A DNA stretch of 64,000 nt, taken from positions 310,001 through 374,000 of the forward strand of contig WFMF01000159.1 of NCBI GenBank assembly GCA_011033025.1. The letters are read 5' to 3'. A model generated the notes under the pieces. It ran no database searches. It had not been told where the DNA came from and saw only the letters and a program-made list of their open reading frames with translations. The DNA comes from Beroe forskalii. Taxonomy: Eukaryota > Ctenophora > Nuda > Beroida > Beroidae. The position numbers were made by a program, and so were the translations under genes. Positions 33,574 to 43,609 of the stretch are shown here, piece by piece. The stretch's first letter is position 1. The number at the start of each line of letters is the position of its first letter.

Positions 33574-34112
33574 GGCTGATATAATTCCACAGAATCCGAT
33601 ATTCTCGTTGCTCCGCATATTTTGTCAATTACAAAATAATCAATTATTCACTAAAATCGCTCTTATCCAACAACAATACAACATAAAGTTAAACAAGAAT
33701 TACCGTCAATTTACACTCATTAAAATTAATCATAGTAAAACAACTTTTACAAAATTCACTCTCACCCATGGCGAAGTATCCAATGACATTTGACAATAGA
33801 AGGACCTTTTTTATATACCACTTTTCGAAGAAAATTCAAGGTCAATAAATTCGACTCAATTGGCCAATCCCTAAGCTCTTTAAAGAAAGTTTATAGTACC
33901 TATAAAAAGTTACAATAAAGTGAAGTTAAATACAAATAAATTTTGCCCTTGAAATATAATTGTTCAAATAAAGTACTCTTATCAAGATGAGGACGCAATA
34001 ACCAAGCAAAAAGCTATAAGTATAATAGAGTTCTTAGTTTGTCATCAATAAAATCCTAAGAAACTGCCTCAGTAAGATAAAACCGCAAATGACAAATCAT
34101 CCCACCGGAAGA
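33574..34112. other. Intron between C2H2-3 and HD3
   Basis: AT-rich, with no coding signal that I can support. Confidence 0.4.
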
Positions 34113-34282
34113 CTAGGGTTCTGTGTGCATCTTCTCAATATGGCTGGTAAGGTTAGACCGGCGAGTGAAGGACTTGCTACACATTCCACAGCGGAACTCG
34201 CGGTTGAAATGCACGGATGAAAAGTGCCGTTTTCTGTTCGAGGCAGTGGAGAACTCCTTGCTACAATGTGTGCATTTGTACT
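34113..34282 (-). CDS. C2H2 zinc-finger terminal exon (C2H2-3)
   Basis: The acceptor ACTAATTTCAG is followed by two bases completing a codon, then 56 codons to TAG 34113-34115. Both fingers are canonical: CTHCSKEFSTASNRKRH...VH and CGMCSKSFTRRSNLTSH...MH, joined by FNREFR. It has no methionine start and depends on upstream splicing. The phase matches the shared exon at 57982-58019. It appears once, outside the duplicated block. Confidence 0.85.
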
Positions 34283-35770
34283 CTGAAATTAGTATTTCCT
34301 ATTACACAGCTATGCCAGTAAGGTATTTGTCGTTATTGGGACCAATGAAGCGGAAAACGGAGTCATTGAAATTAAAAGCATCAACTTAAATTTTATTTTG
34401 CCAATGGCTAATTCAATTCATTCTCCAATTCCAAATTTTCTTCCAGGATTAGTTTCAAACAATTTACAAAGTCACGCAATGTCAAACTCGATTTTAGTTA
34501 AAGGAAATATTCTGTAAATTACATAATTATCATCATGTTTAAACACGCAAAACTTATAAATATTCCATCTGTTATGAGATCATATCACATATTAGTTTAA
34601 GTAGAAAAAAAGAATATTCCTGCCAGAAAGTTTTTTCTTTGATTTAAACATTGATCTATACAACAAAGGTCAAAGAGCAAAGATCATTTAAATTGTGAAA
34701 TGATGCGGGAACAACACTCAACAGCAGCTAGATTAAAAGAAACTTCGTATTCCATGCGTTTTCCAATTAGCAATTAGGAGCGAGGTTCTATAAATTAGTA
34801 CTACAAAAAGTGGGCTTGTCTAATTCCTCAAACACAAACACTATGACCGAAAAGAAATTATCTCACATGAATCGATGATAAAAGAATATTGACACAAATA
34901 TAATGATTTCCACAATAGATATTTCAAATAGTACATACAATATCGAGAACAATGAACAAATGAGTAAATCTCTAGAGTAAATTATACCCTCAGTCAACAA
35001 AAACAGATACATAAATCTAACAGTAAAATTAAGAAGTCATATTTGACAAGGCAAAAAGTAAAATAATGTTATACTTATAACAAATTTGTCAGTATTATCA
35101 ACTTTTCTGAACATTCATGTTTTTACAGAGAACGTTGGTTATTCAAATCAAACCTTTATTCGGCAACTCGGTCTAATGTCAACGCATGGTTGGAGCTAAA
35201 GGCAGGGCATTAGCTAGGGTCAGATTAAGACTATGCCCCAACTAAGTATTGACATTGGATCGACTTCGAGTTCCCTTATCTTTCTGAGTTTAAATTAAGA
35301 CTAGCTGTAGATGGCACGTACCATCAGGAATGAAATAAAAATGCTATTACCATGGCACAGTTCACTTATTAACAGTTCGCTTATTAACTCCGGTAGAGGT
35401 TGCCTAAAAGACCGGTTAACTGGGCACTGGCTTTTCGGTAACGGTTCGCCGTTCGGTTAAACAACCGTGTCCGTACGCAATGTTGGAACTTAATTGCAAA
35501 TTTAGAGAAAGGTGGTTTCGGGTTTTTCGAAGTGGCAATATTTGGTTTGCGAACAACGGCCTGATGACCGTTTTTTCCGTTTCCGGTTAACCGGTCCTTT
35601 CATGACAATACACAACAATCACTAGAATTAATTATGATCCCTATTTTAATCAACGCGTCAACAATCACCAATTACAACACAGAATCCATTTTAATCATAT
35701 AAGTAATACGGTCTTCTATAACGAAAGTTCTAGTGTTCTACTTAGTACCACCTCCCTCCCACAAGAACGT

Positions 35771-36045
35771 CTAGCTCTCGGGATTATCGTCATTTCTCAG
35801 TTCTGCCCTCATTCTGGCCCGTCTATTTTGGAACCATATCGTCACGGACCGGGGCGAAACGTTGAGTTCCCGGGCGAGGTCGTCCCGTTCCTTGCCCCTG
35901 AAGTACCGGGCCTTGGCGAACGCCTCCTCCAGCTTGTCCAGGTGAGCTTGGGTGAACTCAGTCCTGATCCGACGCAGCTTGTACACTGAGGGAGAGGGGG
36001 AGTTACTGCACGCTGCAGTCTCAGGCGGACACGCCCTGTCCGGGG
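35771..36045 (-). CDS. Homeodomain terminal exon HD1 (R1)
   Basis: This encodes a complete canonical homeodomain: RRIRTEFTQAHLDKLEEAF, KERDDLARELNVSP, then SVTIWFQNRRARMRAE, with Q50, N51 and R53. An acidic tail ends at stop 35771-35773. Two good acceptors exist: CTTTCTTTACAG before 36045 and CCCCTCTCCCTCAG before 35985. Both start in phase 1 and give the same frame, so either fits the shared exon. The longer form adds a Pro/Ser/Cys segment. The protein is expected to be nuclear and to bind TAAT-type sites (family knowledge). I cannot assign a homeobox class with confidence; the Q50 helix is paired-like or ANTP-like. Confidence 0.88.
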
Positions 36046-36828
36046 CTGTAAAGAAAGGGCTGAATTCTCATCGACATTTTCTATCCAATTGTTTGTTTGA
36101 ATGATGGGAAGTAGAACCTATTAAGTTTGAAGGTATCATTCCAGAATCTTTGGGATTGATTTTTTTTTCTTTTTTACAGATTCAAAAGTTAGGGTGCTTT
36201 GTTACGCAAGATAGACACGCATTGAAAAGGAATGCCCTCTATGAATGAAGAACAAGCGGTTTATTACAAATTTAACTTCATATAAATGCATACATCCTGA
36301 ATTTGAATATATCTGTAAAAAACTGCACTTTAACCCGATAAATACTAAAGATATACTCTTTTTCATTTCCAATGCACATGATAAGTCTATAGTTCACTGT
36401 TCAGGAAATGTAACATGCATTTCATATTGGATTTCAAGACTTAGACATTGGATACAAAATCTATTACACGTAAATATTAACTAACATTTATGAAAACTTC
36501 AATCATCAATTCATGTAAATCAGCGAGTATTCATAATATTAAATCATATCTCCTCTCTAAGTCATATCTCCTCAGTTCAGAGGTTTAGTCACGGCTGAAA
36601 ATGACATAAAATGTTTTTCAATGTCCATGCAAATTCTATACTACCGCATCATAAAAACAATTGTTAGGCCTGGTTAGTTGAAAAAAATATGGCAAAAAAT
36701 TATTTATTAGTATTGTCTATAAATCATGTGTCGTCCAAAAAGATTTTATTCAATAAAACGCTGAAGTACCGAAGGGAACAGGAAAGTTCGGAGCCACTGA
36801 GGATTACTGAAAACATAAGTCCCCCCAG

Positions 36829-37049
36829 CTATCGTTTTTGTTCTTTGCCATGGATCAGTTCGATGTGTCTGATAAGATTCTCCTTCCTTGAGAAGGTTTT
36901 ATTGCACAGGCTGCACGCGAACTTCTTGACTTTCAGGTGGACTTCCGTCATGTGCCTGTTCAGAGCCCCAATCCGTCCCCGGTAAGCAAATGACACATGG
37001 CACCGGGGGCATTTGTACCGGTCTTCTTCCACCTTCCGAGGCGGTGTCA
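36829..37049 (-). CDS. C2H2 zinc-finger terminal exon (C2H2-2, R1)
   Basis: After GGATCACTTCAG the exon starts with two bases completing a codon, then TPPRKVEEDRYKCPRC. Finger 1 is CPRCHVSFAYRGRIGALNRH...VH, with two extra residues in the loop; finger 2 is CSLCNKTFSRKENLIRH...IH. It stops at 36829-36831. Frame and zinc ligands are intact. The R2 counterpart at 41166-41387 has one extra base and is broken. Confidence 0.85.
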
Positions 37050-37456
37050 CTGAAGTGATCCAAGAGATAATTGGAACGTACAAAAAGGAAAGGACAGAAA
37101 AAATCATAGTGGTTCTATTTTGTTTCACCCAATCACACCCTTGGTCATTTAGGACTTTAAGAATCGCAGTTGAACCGCATGATGAATTTGAAATAATCGA
37201 AAGCAATTATCTCAATAGAAAACCATCAAACTATCATACTAACTGGACCTTTTAAGTAAAGTTCCGAATTAAACGCTCTATCAAAATTAAGCTTATTATA
37301 ATTTAAGAGTAGATTGCTTCCAGTTCGGCAAATCTAACAAAGAAATTGCATAGTGTTCACGAGTCTCTTAATATAGTCCTGTTGGTTAAATCATTGCAAC
37401 ACTTGACAGGGTGTTCATTCATTGAAAATTGCGGGTCTTGTTAGCAGCAGCACGAA

Positions 37457-37671
37457 TCAACTGATCTCCTCCATCTTAGCCTTGTGATAACCAAGTTGGT
37501 GGGTAATCAAGTTTTCCTTGCGTTTGAACTTCTTGCTGCAGATCAAGCAGGCGTGTTCCTTGCTGAGCGCATGCACCTCCCTGATGTGTCTCTTTAGCAC
37601 CCATCTCCGGCGACTGCTCCGCCCCTTGTTCGACGTGAAGGGGCAGTACGGACAGAGCAGCGGGTTCACTG
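37457..37671 (-). CDS. C2H2 zinc-finger terminal exon (C2H2-1, R1)
   Basis: The acceptor GGTTTAATTTCAG is followed by CA completing a codon, then VNPLLCPYCPFTSNKG. Finger 1 has CPYC and LKRHIREVH; finger 2 is CLICSKKFKRKENLITHQ with YH. It ends KMEEIS-stop. The 215-bp length is the same as in R2 (41789-42003). It has no start codon of its own. Confidence 0.85.
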
Positions 37672-39279
37672 CTGAAATTAAACCTACATGAACGGTAATG
37701 GGGCACTCATCCTAGGGTTTATTTTCTACCACAAGCAAGTTTGGTATGCGAGGAATGGCCGTGTTTCAGTCGAAGAAGTTTTAGTGTCATAGGTTCCTAA
37801 CAATAATAAGAATTTGTCTGCAGTCGGGGCCATGATGTTTGCCGAACTATGGCTGTTCATTCATTGAATTCGAGTATAATGGGCTGGATACAGAGGTTTG
37901 TGACAAGTTTTCAAATTGTGGCAAATTTTGATCGCATTTTAATCGACAGCACAGTACATGACAGTACAGTAGTGTTCAAAGCCGCGCGCCGATGCTGAGC
38001 CGCGCAAACAATTATGGTCCTTTGTTTACATTTTGACGCGAATTGCTAGTTTTCAAAAGATGTATTTTGCAAGGGGCATGCAGGAATCAACAAAGGAATG
38101 TGAATTAAACGACTTTACGAACCGAACCCTTGAAAGTTGATGTAAAGAACAAGGTACCCTGGAGAAGACAAAAGAAAAACTTCGGATAGAGTTTCAACAA
38201 GAAAGATGGTTTGGTTGGTATCGATCACACGATAACAAGTAGGTAAAAATAACAATGCTCGAAAGATTTAATCCCTATTTCAGAGATATGAGCTGAGCTT
38301 GAATAACAATATCGAGGCGCTATCTGATGGTATTTTGATAACCTCTTTCACAGTGGGTGGGAAATCACAAGTTAGAATGAAATGCCTTGAGCAAATACAT
38401 ATCGTAAACAACGACCCACTGACAAGATACAACGAAGTTTAATGATAGATATTCAGGATAAAAATGTGCTCCCTTTTCATATTTCATTAAACTGGATCAA
38501 ATACGATTTCTATTGACGCAATGCCATTTAAGCAAAAGAAATAAAAAATATCATTCATCATGTACAGCGAAAGAAATGATGAAAGATGACGTTTCCAATT
38601 AATTAGAAGACCAAAACAAACCTCAAACAATTAAATATTGAATCGTACAAATGCTAAATCGATATTCTTTAATACATTTTAATATTGCACTTCACAGAGC
38701 AAATAAGTCATACCAAATTTTTAGGCCCTATGCATGCTAACCTACCTAGGATGACCGATGCAAGGCTTTTCGCAGCTTATCACTGCTAATTTTGAGCTAC
38801 CTTACTTAGATACGGCAGTTTCATTAGGCCAGCTCAAGCCTCAAACTACAAATCTAGCAATAAAATTTTCTGGTGCTCAAGCGGAAAATTTTGAGGATTG
38901 GGTTAATCAATAAAATGCGGGGCCGTTGTAAGCACAGAGTGAAGACTTTCAAGGCATTCCCTCATTCAGTGGAATTTGGTGACCTATCTCATTCAAATGA
39001 AGCCTTTTCACTCTGTACTATAACTTCGGCTATACGGATAGGGAATTGCAAAATTAGAAAATATCAAATAACAATCCAATTCCTGTCAGTCCAGCCCGCA
39101 ATAGTGTTCATTCCATTGAAGTTACAGCTAAAACGATACAATAGAACAGGCTGGAATACAGACTATAAATGGTATACACTGATCAAGTTGTAAAGTCAAA
39201 CTGTTGTAGAAATGGTTTCAATTATTGAATTTAATTCACGTTAATTGATAAGCAATTGGATGAATTTCAAAGAATTCAT
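37672..39279. other. R1 intronic remainder
   Basis: No coding signal. It contains the GCCGCGC inverted motifs near 37980-38010. The equivalent R2 sequence is interrupted by two insertions. The open frame at 38873-39193 recurs in R2 with a shifted frame, which argues against coding. Confidence 0.5.
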
Positions 39280-40134
39280 ATAATGATTTCCACAATAGAT
39301 ATTTCAAATAGTACATACAATATCGAGAACAATGAACAAATGAGTAAATCTCTAGAGTAAATTATACCCTCAGTCAACAAAAACAGATACATAAATCTAA
39401 CAGTAAAATTAAGAAGTCATATTTGACAAAGCAAAAAGTAAAATAATGTAATACTTATAACAAATTTGTCAGTATTTTCAACTTTTCTGAAAATTTATGT
39501 TTTTACAGGGAACGTTGGTTATTCAAATCAAACCTTTCCTCGGCAACTCGGTCTAATGTCAACGCATGGTTGGAGCTAAAGGCAGGGCATTAGCTAGGGG
39601 CAGATTAAGACTATGCCCAACTAAGTATTGACATTGGATCGACTTCAGTTCCTTATCTGTGTTTTAATTAAGACTGTTGCTGTAGATGGCACGTACCACC
39701 AGGAATGAAATAAAAATGCTATTACCATGACACAGTTCACTTATTAACAGTTCACTTATTAACCCCGGTAGAGGTTGTAAAAAAGACCGGTTAACTGGGC
39801 ACTGGCTTTTCGGTAACGGTTCGCCGTACGCAATGTTGGAACTTAATTGCAAATTTAGAGAAATATGGTTTCGGGTTTTTCGACTTGTGGCAATATTCGG
39901 TTTGCCAAAAACGGCCGGATGACCGTTTTTCCGGTTAACCGGTCTTTTCCTGACAATGCACAACAATCAGGTAGAATGAATTATGATAAAATTCGATATG
40001 ATCCCTATTTTAATCAACGCGTCAACAATCACCAATTACAACACAGAATCCATTTCAATCATATAAGTAATACGGTCTTCTATAACGAAAGTTCTAGTGT
40101 TCTACTTAGTACCACCTCCCTCCCACAAGAACGT

Positions 40135-40349
40135 CTAGCTCTCGGGGTTATCGTCATTTCTGAGTTCTGCCCTCATTCTGGCCCGTCTATTTTGGAACCA
40201 TATCGTCACGGACCGGGGCGAAACGTTGAGTTCCCGGGCGAGGTCGTCCCGTTCCTTGCCCCTGAAGTACCGGGCCTTGGCGAACGCCTCCTCCAGCTTG
40301 TCCAGGTGAGCTTGGGTGAACTCAGTCCTGATCCGACGCAGCTTGTACA
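40135..40349 (-). CDS. Homeodomain terminal exon HD2 (R2)
   Basis: The homeodomain protein is identical to HD1. The acceptor CCCCTCTCCCTCAG before 40349 is intact and in phase 1. The upstream acceptor used as an option in R1 is lost here: the sequence reads CCCTTTAAAG in place of CTTTCTTTACAG. This opens a continuous frame back to an in-frame ATG at 40437, which I take as accidental. Only the shorter exon form is available in this copy. Confidence 0.85.
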
Positions 40350-41165
40350 CTGAGGGAGAGGGGGAGTTACTGCACGCTGCAGTCTCAGGCGGACACGCCC
40401 TGTCCGGGGCTTTAAAGGGCTGAATTCTCATCGACATTTTCTATCCAATTGTTTGTTTGAATGATGGGAAGTAAATCCTATTAAGTTTGAAGGTATCATT
40501 CCAGAATCTTTGGGATTGATTTTTTTCTTTTTTACAGATTCAAAAGTTAGGGTGCTTTGTTACGCAAGATAGACACGCATTGAAAAGGAATGCCCTCTAT
40601 GAATGAAGAACAAGCGGTTTATTACAAATTTAACTTCATATAAATCATACATCCTAAATTTGAATATATCTGTAAAAAACTGCACTTTTAACCCGATAAA
40701 TACTAAGGATACACTCTTTTTCATTTCCAATGCACATGATAAGTCTATAGTTCACTGTTCAGGAAATGTAACATGCATTTCATATTGGATTTCAAGACTT
40801 AGACATTGGATACAAAATCTATTACACGTAAATATTAACTAACATTTATGAAAACTTAAATCATCAATTCATGTAAATCATCGAGTATTCATAATATCAA
40901 ATCATATCTCCTCAGTTCAGAGGTTTAGTCACGGCTGAAAATGACATAAAATGTTTTTCAATGTCCATGCAAATTCTATACTACCGCATCATAAAAACAA
41001 TTGTTAGGCCTGGTTAGTTGAAAAAATATGGCAAAAAATAATTTATAAGTATTTTCTATAAATCATGTGTCGTCCAAAAAGATTTTATTCAATAAAACGC
41101 TGAAGTACCGAAGGGAACAGGAAAGTTCGGAGCCACTGAGGATTACTGAAAACATAAGTCCCCAG

Positions 41166-41387
41166 CTATCGTTTTTGTTCTTTGCCATGGATCAGTTCGA
41201 TGTGTCTGATAAGATTCTCCTTCCTTGAGAAGGTTTTATTGCACAGGCTGCACGCGAACTTCTTGACTTTCAGGTGGACTTCTGTCATGTGCCTGTTCAG
41301 AGCCCCAATCCGTCCCCGGTAAGCAAATGACACATGGCACCGGGGGCATTTGTACCGGTCTTCTTCCACCTTCCGGAGGCGGTGTCA
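41166..41387 (-). pseudogene. C2H2-2 exon copy with one-base insertion (R2)
   Basis: It aligns to 36829-37049 but is 222 bp, with GG at 41375-41376 where R1 has one G. Spliced in phase 1, the frame leaves the finger sequence at once (TPPPEGGRR...) and reaches a stop before any finger. Read in phase 0, it meets TGA directly after the acceptor. The zinc-finger codons themselves are otherwise preserved, so the event is recent or a sequencing error. Confidence 0.7.
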
Positions 41388-41788
41388 CTGAAGTGATCCA
41401 AGAGATAATTGGAACGTACAAAAGGAAAGGACAAGAAAATCATAGTGGTTCTATTTTGTTTCACCCAATCACACACCCTTGTTCATTTAGGACTTTAAGA
41501 ATCGCAGTTGAACCGCATGATGAATTTGGAAATAATCGAAAGCAATTATCTCAATAGAATACCATCAAACTATTATACTAACTGGACCTTTTAAAGTCTC
41601 GAATTAAACGCTCTATCAAAATTAAGCTTATAATTTAAGAGTAGATTGCTTCCAGTTAGGCAAATCTAACAACGAAATTGCATAGTGTTCACGAGTCTCT
41701 TAATATAGTCCTGTTGGTTAAATCATTGCAACACTTGACAGGGTGTTCATTGAATGAAAGTTGCGAATCTTGTTAGCAGCAGGACGAA

Positions 41789-42003
41789 TCAGCTGATCTC
41801 CTCCATCTTAGCCTTGTGATAACCAAGTTGGTGGGTAATCAAGTTTTCCTTGCGTTTGAACTTCTTGCTGCAGATCAAGCAGGCGTGTTCCTTGCTGAGC
41901 GCATGCACCTCCCTGATGTGTCTCTTGAGCACCCACCTCCGGCGACTGCTCCGCCCCTTGTTCGACGTGAAGGGACAGTACGGACAGAGCAGCGGGTCCA
42001 CTG
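41789..42003 (-). CDS. C2H2 zinc-finger terminal exon (C2H2-1, R2)
   Basis: It has the same structure as 37457-37671: acceptor GGTTTAATTTCAG, CA completing a codon, then VDPLLCPYCPFTSNKG, two fingers and a KMEEIS end. Only one residue differs near the start. Frame and ligands are intact. Confidence 0.85.
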
Positions 42004-42404
42004 CTGAAATTAAACCTACATGAACGGTAATGGGGCACTCATCCTAGGGATTATTTTATACCACAAGCAAGTTTGGTATGCGAGGAATGGCCGTGTTTCA
42101 GTCGAAGAAGTTTTAGTGTCATAGGTTCCTAACAATAATAAGAATTCGTCTGCAGTCGGGGCCATGATGTTTGCCGAACTATGGCTGTTCATTCATTGAA
42201 TTCGAGTATAATGGGCTGGATACAGAGGTTTGTGACAAGTTTTCAAATTGTGGCAAATTTTGATCGCATTTTAATCGACAGCACAGTACATGACAGTACA
42301 GTAGTGTTCAAAGCCGCGCGCCGATGCTGAGCCGCGCAAACAATTATGGTCCTTTGTTTACATTTTGACGCGAATTGCTAGTTTTCAAAAGATGTACCTT
42401 AGTG

Positions 42405-43167
42405 GTAGAAATTAAGAAGTGTACTATTTAAAGTAGTAAGCGATTTTACTGCCTTAAATAGTACACTAAAAATACAAGTCTTCTTCTACCTACCGTAATT
42501 TGTGCAATACCCAAATTTTAGAAAATTTTGTTCAAGTAAAGATTTGTACATCTATGCCTATATTTTCTTTCACACTACAATATCAAGGCATTCTATTTTC
42601 TCTCAATACAGGTTCAGAATTTTTTCAGCGATAGCATCACTGCAAACAAAATGAACTTGAAGTTGATATGATAAACAATTATCACTCGATTAAAATTATA
42701 GGCATTTCTTCAGCTTCTTCGTCTTCCTGCACATCTTCCATAATCCATATCTTCCATCTCAAGCCCAATAGAACCATTTCGATGTCTTCTTTGATGTTTT
42801 CATCAGAAACAAGGCCTTCAAAATTTCAGCGGAATCATCGGCCAATCTTTTTGATCAAACGGAGGCAGTGAAACGTTGCAAAAGAACATGGTGTTGACTC
42901 TAGGATGTTCATTGACCCATTTGCTAATCTGTTTCGCAAGAACGCCTAGTTTTACTGTTGTCTATATTCTATAGATCCCAAATAAATTGAATTCAATGGA
43001 AAAAATCTGCCCTCTTCTTGTTTTCATATCGGTATTTTGGTTGAAAATTGGTGAAACGACGTGAAATTTAGTCCTAGATTTGCCTGATTTTTGTAGAAAT
43101 TTTACTGCCTTAATTAGTACACTTCTTAATAAGTACGTCCTTAATAAATACACATCTTAATTTCTAC
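42405..43167. mobile_element. 763-bp TIR element in R2
   Basis: Ends are GTAGAAATTAAGAAGTGTA and the inverted GTAGAAATTAAGATGTGTA, 18 of 19 matching. A hairpin (GTGTACTATTTAA...TTAAATAGTACAC) follows the left end. There is no transposase, so it is a non-autonomous DNA element. The flanks are a direct repeat of about 213 bp (about 42180-42392 and 43170-43383). Confidence 0.8.
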
Positions 43168-43609
43168 AACTATGGCTGTTCATTCATTGAATTCGAGTAT
43201 AATGGGCTGGATACAGAGGTTTGTGACAAGTTTTCAAATTGTGGCAAATTTTGATCGCATTTTAATCGACAGCACAGTACATGACAGTACAGTAGTGTTC
43301 AAAGCCGCGCGCCGATGCTGAGCCGCGCAAACAATTATGGTCCTTTGTTTACATTTTGACGCGAATTGCTAGTTTTCAAAAGATGTATTTTGCAAGGGCA
43401 TGCAGGAATCAACAAAGGAATGTGAATTAAACGACTTTACGAACCGAACCCTCGAAAGTTGATGTAAAGAACAAGGTACCCTGGAGAAGACAAAAGAAAA
43501 ACTTCGGATAGAGTTTCAACTAGAAAGATGGTTTGGTTGGTATCGATCACACGATAACAAGTAGGTAAAAATAACAATGCTCGAAAGATTTAATCCCTAT
43601 TTCAGAGAT

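Larger units (their letters stand above)
34897..39279. repeat. Tandem segmental duplication R1 (homeodomain plus two C2H2 exons)
   Basis: A 4.4-kb unit from TAATGATTTCCACAATAG to AAGAATTCATA. The following copy (39280-47402) starts with the same sequence head to tail. Exons are nearly identical and introns differ by small indels. Confidence 0.9.

Noticed and set aside
38873-39193. 106-codon frame also found at 46992
   Set aside because: The two duplicate copies diverge by a frame-changing indel in the middle, which is expected of non-coding sequence.
40349-40437. Independent start codon for the R2 homeodomain (ATG 40437)
   Set aside because: The upstream frame is open only because the acceptor region changed; R1 has no matching frame, and a strong phase-1 acceptor precedes the homeodomain in both.
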